Below, one piece after another: positions 63,021-64,000 of a DNA stretch of 64,000 nucleotides; position 1 is the stretch's first letter, and every line of letters starts with the position of its first letter. The notes under the pieces were generated by a model. It searched no databases, had not been told where the DNA came from, and was given only the letters and a program-made list of their open reading frames with translations. The position numbers were made by a program, and so were the translations under genes. The stretch spans positions 1,612,001-1,676,000 of the forward strand of contig NZ_OY782186.1 in the NCBI RefSeq assembly GCF_963677685.1, given 5' to 3'. The stretch is from an uncultured Bacteroides sp. (lineage in GTDB: Bacteria > Bacteroidota > Bacteroidia > Bacteroidales > Bacteroidaceae).

Positions 63021-64000
63021 ATGAAATTTATCGTTTCAAGTACTGCGTTGTTCAGCCATTTACAGGCTGTTAGCCGTGTTATTAACTCTAAAAACTCTTT
63101 ACCTATTTTGGATTGTTTCCTTTTTCGTTTGGAGGATGGTACTCTTTCTATCACTGTATCCGATAGTGAGACAACGATGGATACTACTATTGAGGTGACA
63201 GAAAGTGATGCAAACGGTCTTTTCGCTGTTCCGGCAAAAACAATATTAGATGCTCTTAAAGAACTTCCTGAGCAGCCTCTTTCATTCAATGTAAACGCCG
63301 ATACGTACGAAATCGAGGTTCGGTATATGAATGGTAAATACAGTCTTATGGGGCAGAATGCGGATGAATATCCACGTTCGGCTGTGTTGGGAGAAAATGG
63401 AGTGAAAGTAGAAATGGATGCTCAGGTATTATTGGACGGTATTAACCGTACTCTTTTTGCTACAGCTGATGATGAACTTCGTCCAGTTATGAATGGTGTT
63501 TATTTTGATATTACGACAGAAGATATCACAATGGTTGCTTCAGATGGCCATAAATTGGTGCGTTGTAAAACACTTACTTCAAAAGGTCAGGAGCGTGCGG
63601 CTTTTATTCTCCCTAAGAAACCGGCAACTTTGATGAAGAATCTTTTACCTAAGGAAGCTGGAAATGTGATGATAGAATTTGATGAGCGCAATGCTATCTT
63701 TACGCTTGAAAACTATAGAATGGTCTGTCGTTTGATTGAAGGACGATATCCTAACTATAATTCAGTTATTCCTCAGAACAATCCTCGCCGAGTAACGGTA
63801 GATCGTATGATGTTGATGGGGGCTTTACGTCGTGTCTCTATTTTTTCATCTCAGTCCAGCAGTTTGATAAAACTTAGGGTGCAAGACAATCAGATAATAG
63901 TCTCAGCACAAGATATTGATTTCTCAACCTCTGCGGAAGAACAACTTACTTGTCAATATACAGATGAAGCTATGAGTATTGGTTTTAAATCTACTTTTTT
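63021..64000 (+). CDS. dnaN: DNA polymerase III beta clamp (C-terminus beyond window)
   Basis: About 326 of the usual 370-375 residues are present, and the frame is open at the window end. MKFIVSSTALFSHLQAVSRVI and LPILDCFLFRLEDGTLSI form the start of domain 1, while EYPRSAV, RPVMNGVYFDI and TMVASDGHKLVRC belong to domains 1-2. LIEGRYPNYNSVIP and VSIFSSQSSSLIKLRV are in domains 2-3. The product is the ring-shaped sliding clamp that holds the replicative polymerase on DNA. It is divergent from DUF3127, and no dnaA is visible in the window. Confidence 0.96.
   Translation, partial: MKFIVSSTALFSHLQAVSRVINSKNSLPILDCFLFRLEDGTLSITVSDSETTMDTTIEVTESDANGLFAVPAKTILDALKELPEQPLSFNVNADTYEIEVRYMNGKYSLMGQNADEYPRSAVLGENGVKVEMDAQVLLDGINRTLFATADDELRPVMNGVYFDITTEDITMVASDGHKLVRCKTLTSKGQERAAFILPKKPATLMKNLLPKEAGNVMIEFDERNAIFTLENYRMVCRLIEGRYPNYNSVIPQNNPRRVTVDRMMLMGALRRVSIFSSQSSSLIKLRVQDNQIIVSAQDIDFSTSAEEQLTCQYTDEAMSIGFKSTF

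Noticed and set aside
1..64000. Insertion sequences, prophage, integrative element or defence system
   Set aside because: No transposase, integrase, phage structural gene, restriction or toxin-antitoxin gene was recognised on either strand, and the tRNA-Asp gene has no flanking integrase or repeated 3' end that I could see.

Overview
The window looks like a chromosomal segment of a Bacteroides-type gut Bacteroidota. The signs are AT-rich DNA, repeated promoters of the form TAnnTTTG (some with an upstream TTTG or TTG), SusD/TonB receptors, FecR with ECF sigma factors, DUF4249, DUF5723, DUF4348 and DUF3127 proteins, many lipoproteins, and an SDR-type threonine dehydrogenase. I saw no phage, insertion sequence, integrase, CRISPR array or rRNA. 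One tRNA (Asp, GTC) is present.

Layout. 1-1263 is a pectate lyase lipoprotein cut by the window edge. 1571-4598 is a polyphosphate pair (ppk1, ppx). 4646-5881 is an orphan fucose-isomerase-like protein. 6092-9527 is an aminotransferase, membrane acyltransferase and FtsX/LolE-like permease cluster, facing a GT2 glycosyltransferase. 10960-11757 is the C-terminal remnant of a SusD-like lipoprotein whose SusC partner is gone. A PAP2 phosphatase follows. 12656-18270 (minus) is an ECF sigma - FecR - STN/TonB receptor - DUF4249 lipoprotein unit. 18423-19613 is a SEC-C protein. 19679-24307 (minus) is a TetR - HlyD - DHA2 MFS - TolC efflux operon with a clear palindromic operator. 24575-25780 is a clostripain-family lipoprotein.

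25777-33685 holds a second ECF/FecR/TonB-receptor unit. Here sigma and FecR are divergent, and the receptor is followed by a beta-helix-like lipoprotein and a duplicated-domain lipoprotein instead of a SusD. 34444-34533 is a small repeat cluster: a 46-bp perfect palindrome running into three tandem 22-bp repeats. It lies beside a divergent paralogue of the SEC-C protein whose zinc motif has decayed. An exported adenosine deaminase follows, then a compact minus-strand operon of a tiny lysine-rich protein, a GH130 enzyme and a GT4/(alpha/alpha)6 fusion. Next come an Oar-like TonB receptor and an exported nucleotide phosphodiesterase.

From 45788 the window is mostly housekeeping: tRNA-Asp, purU, hisH-hisA-hisF-hisIE, an ftsE-like ATPase, lysC, lysA, ferritin, a DUF5723 outer membrane protein, kbl/DUF2721 divergent from threonine dehydrogenase, a DUF4348 lipoprotein, murB, a metallo-hydrolase, an unknown membrane-anchored protein, DUF3127 and dnaN (cut by the right edge).

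The best candidates for something undescribed are the three-gene GH130/GT4/basic-peptide operon, the two SEC-C paralogues (one intact and one decayed zinc site), the SusD-less ECF/FecR/TonB-receptor/beta-helix unit, and the DUF3127 protein with an SSB-like acidic tip next to dnaN. All function calls come from motif reading. No database search was run.
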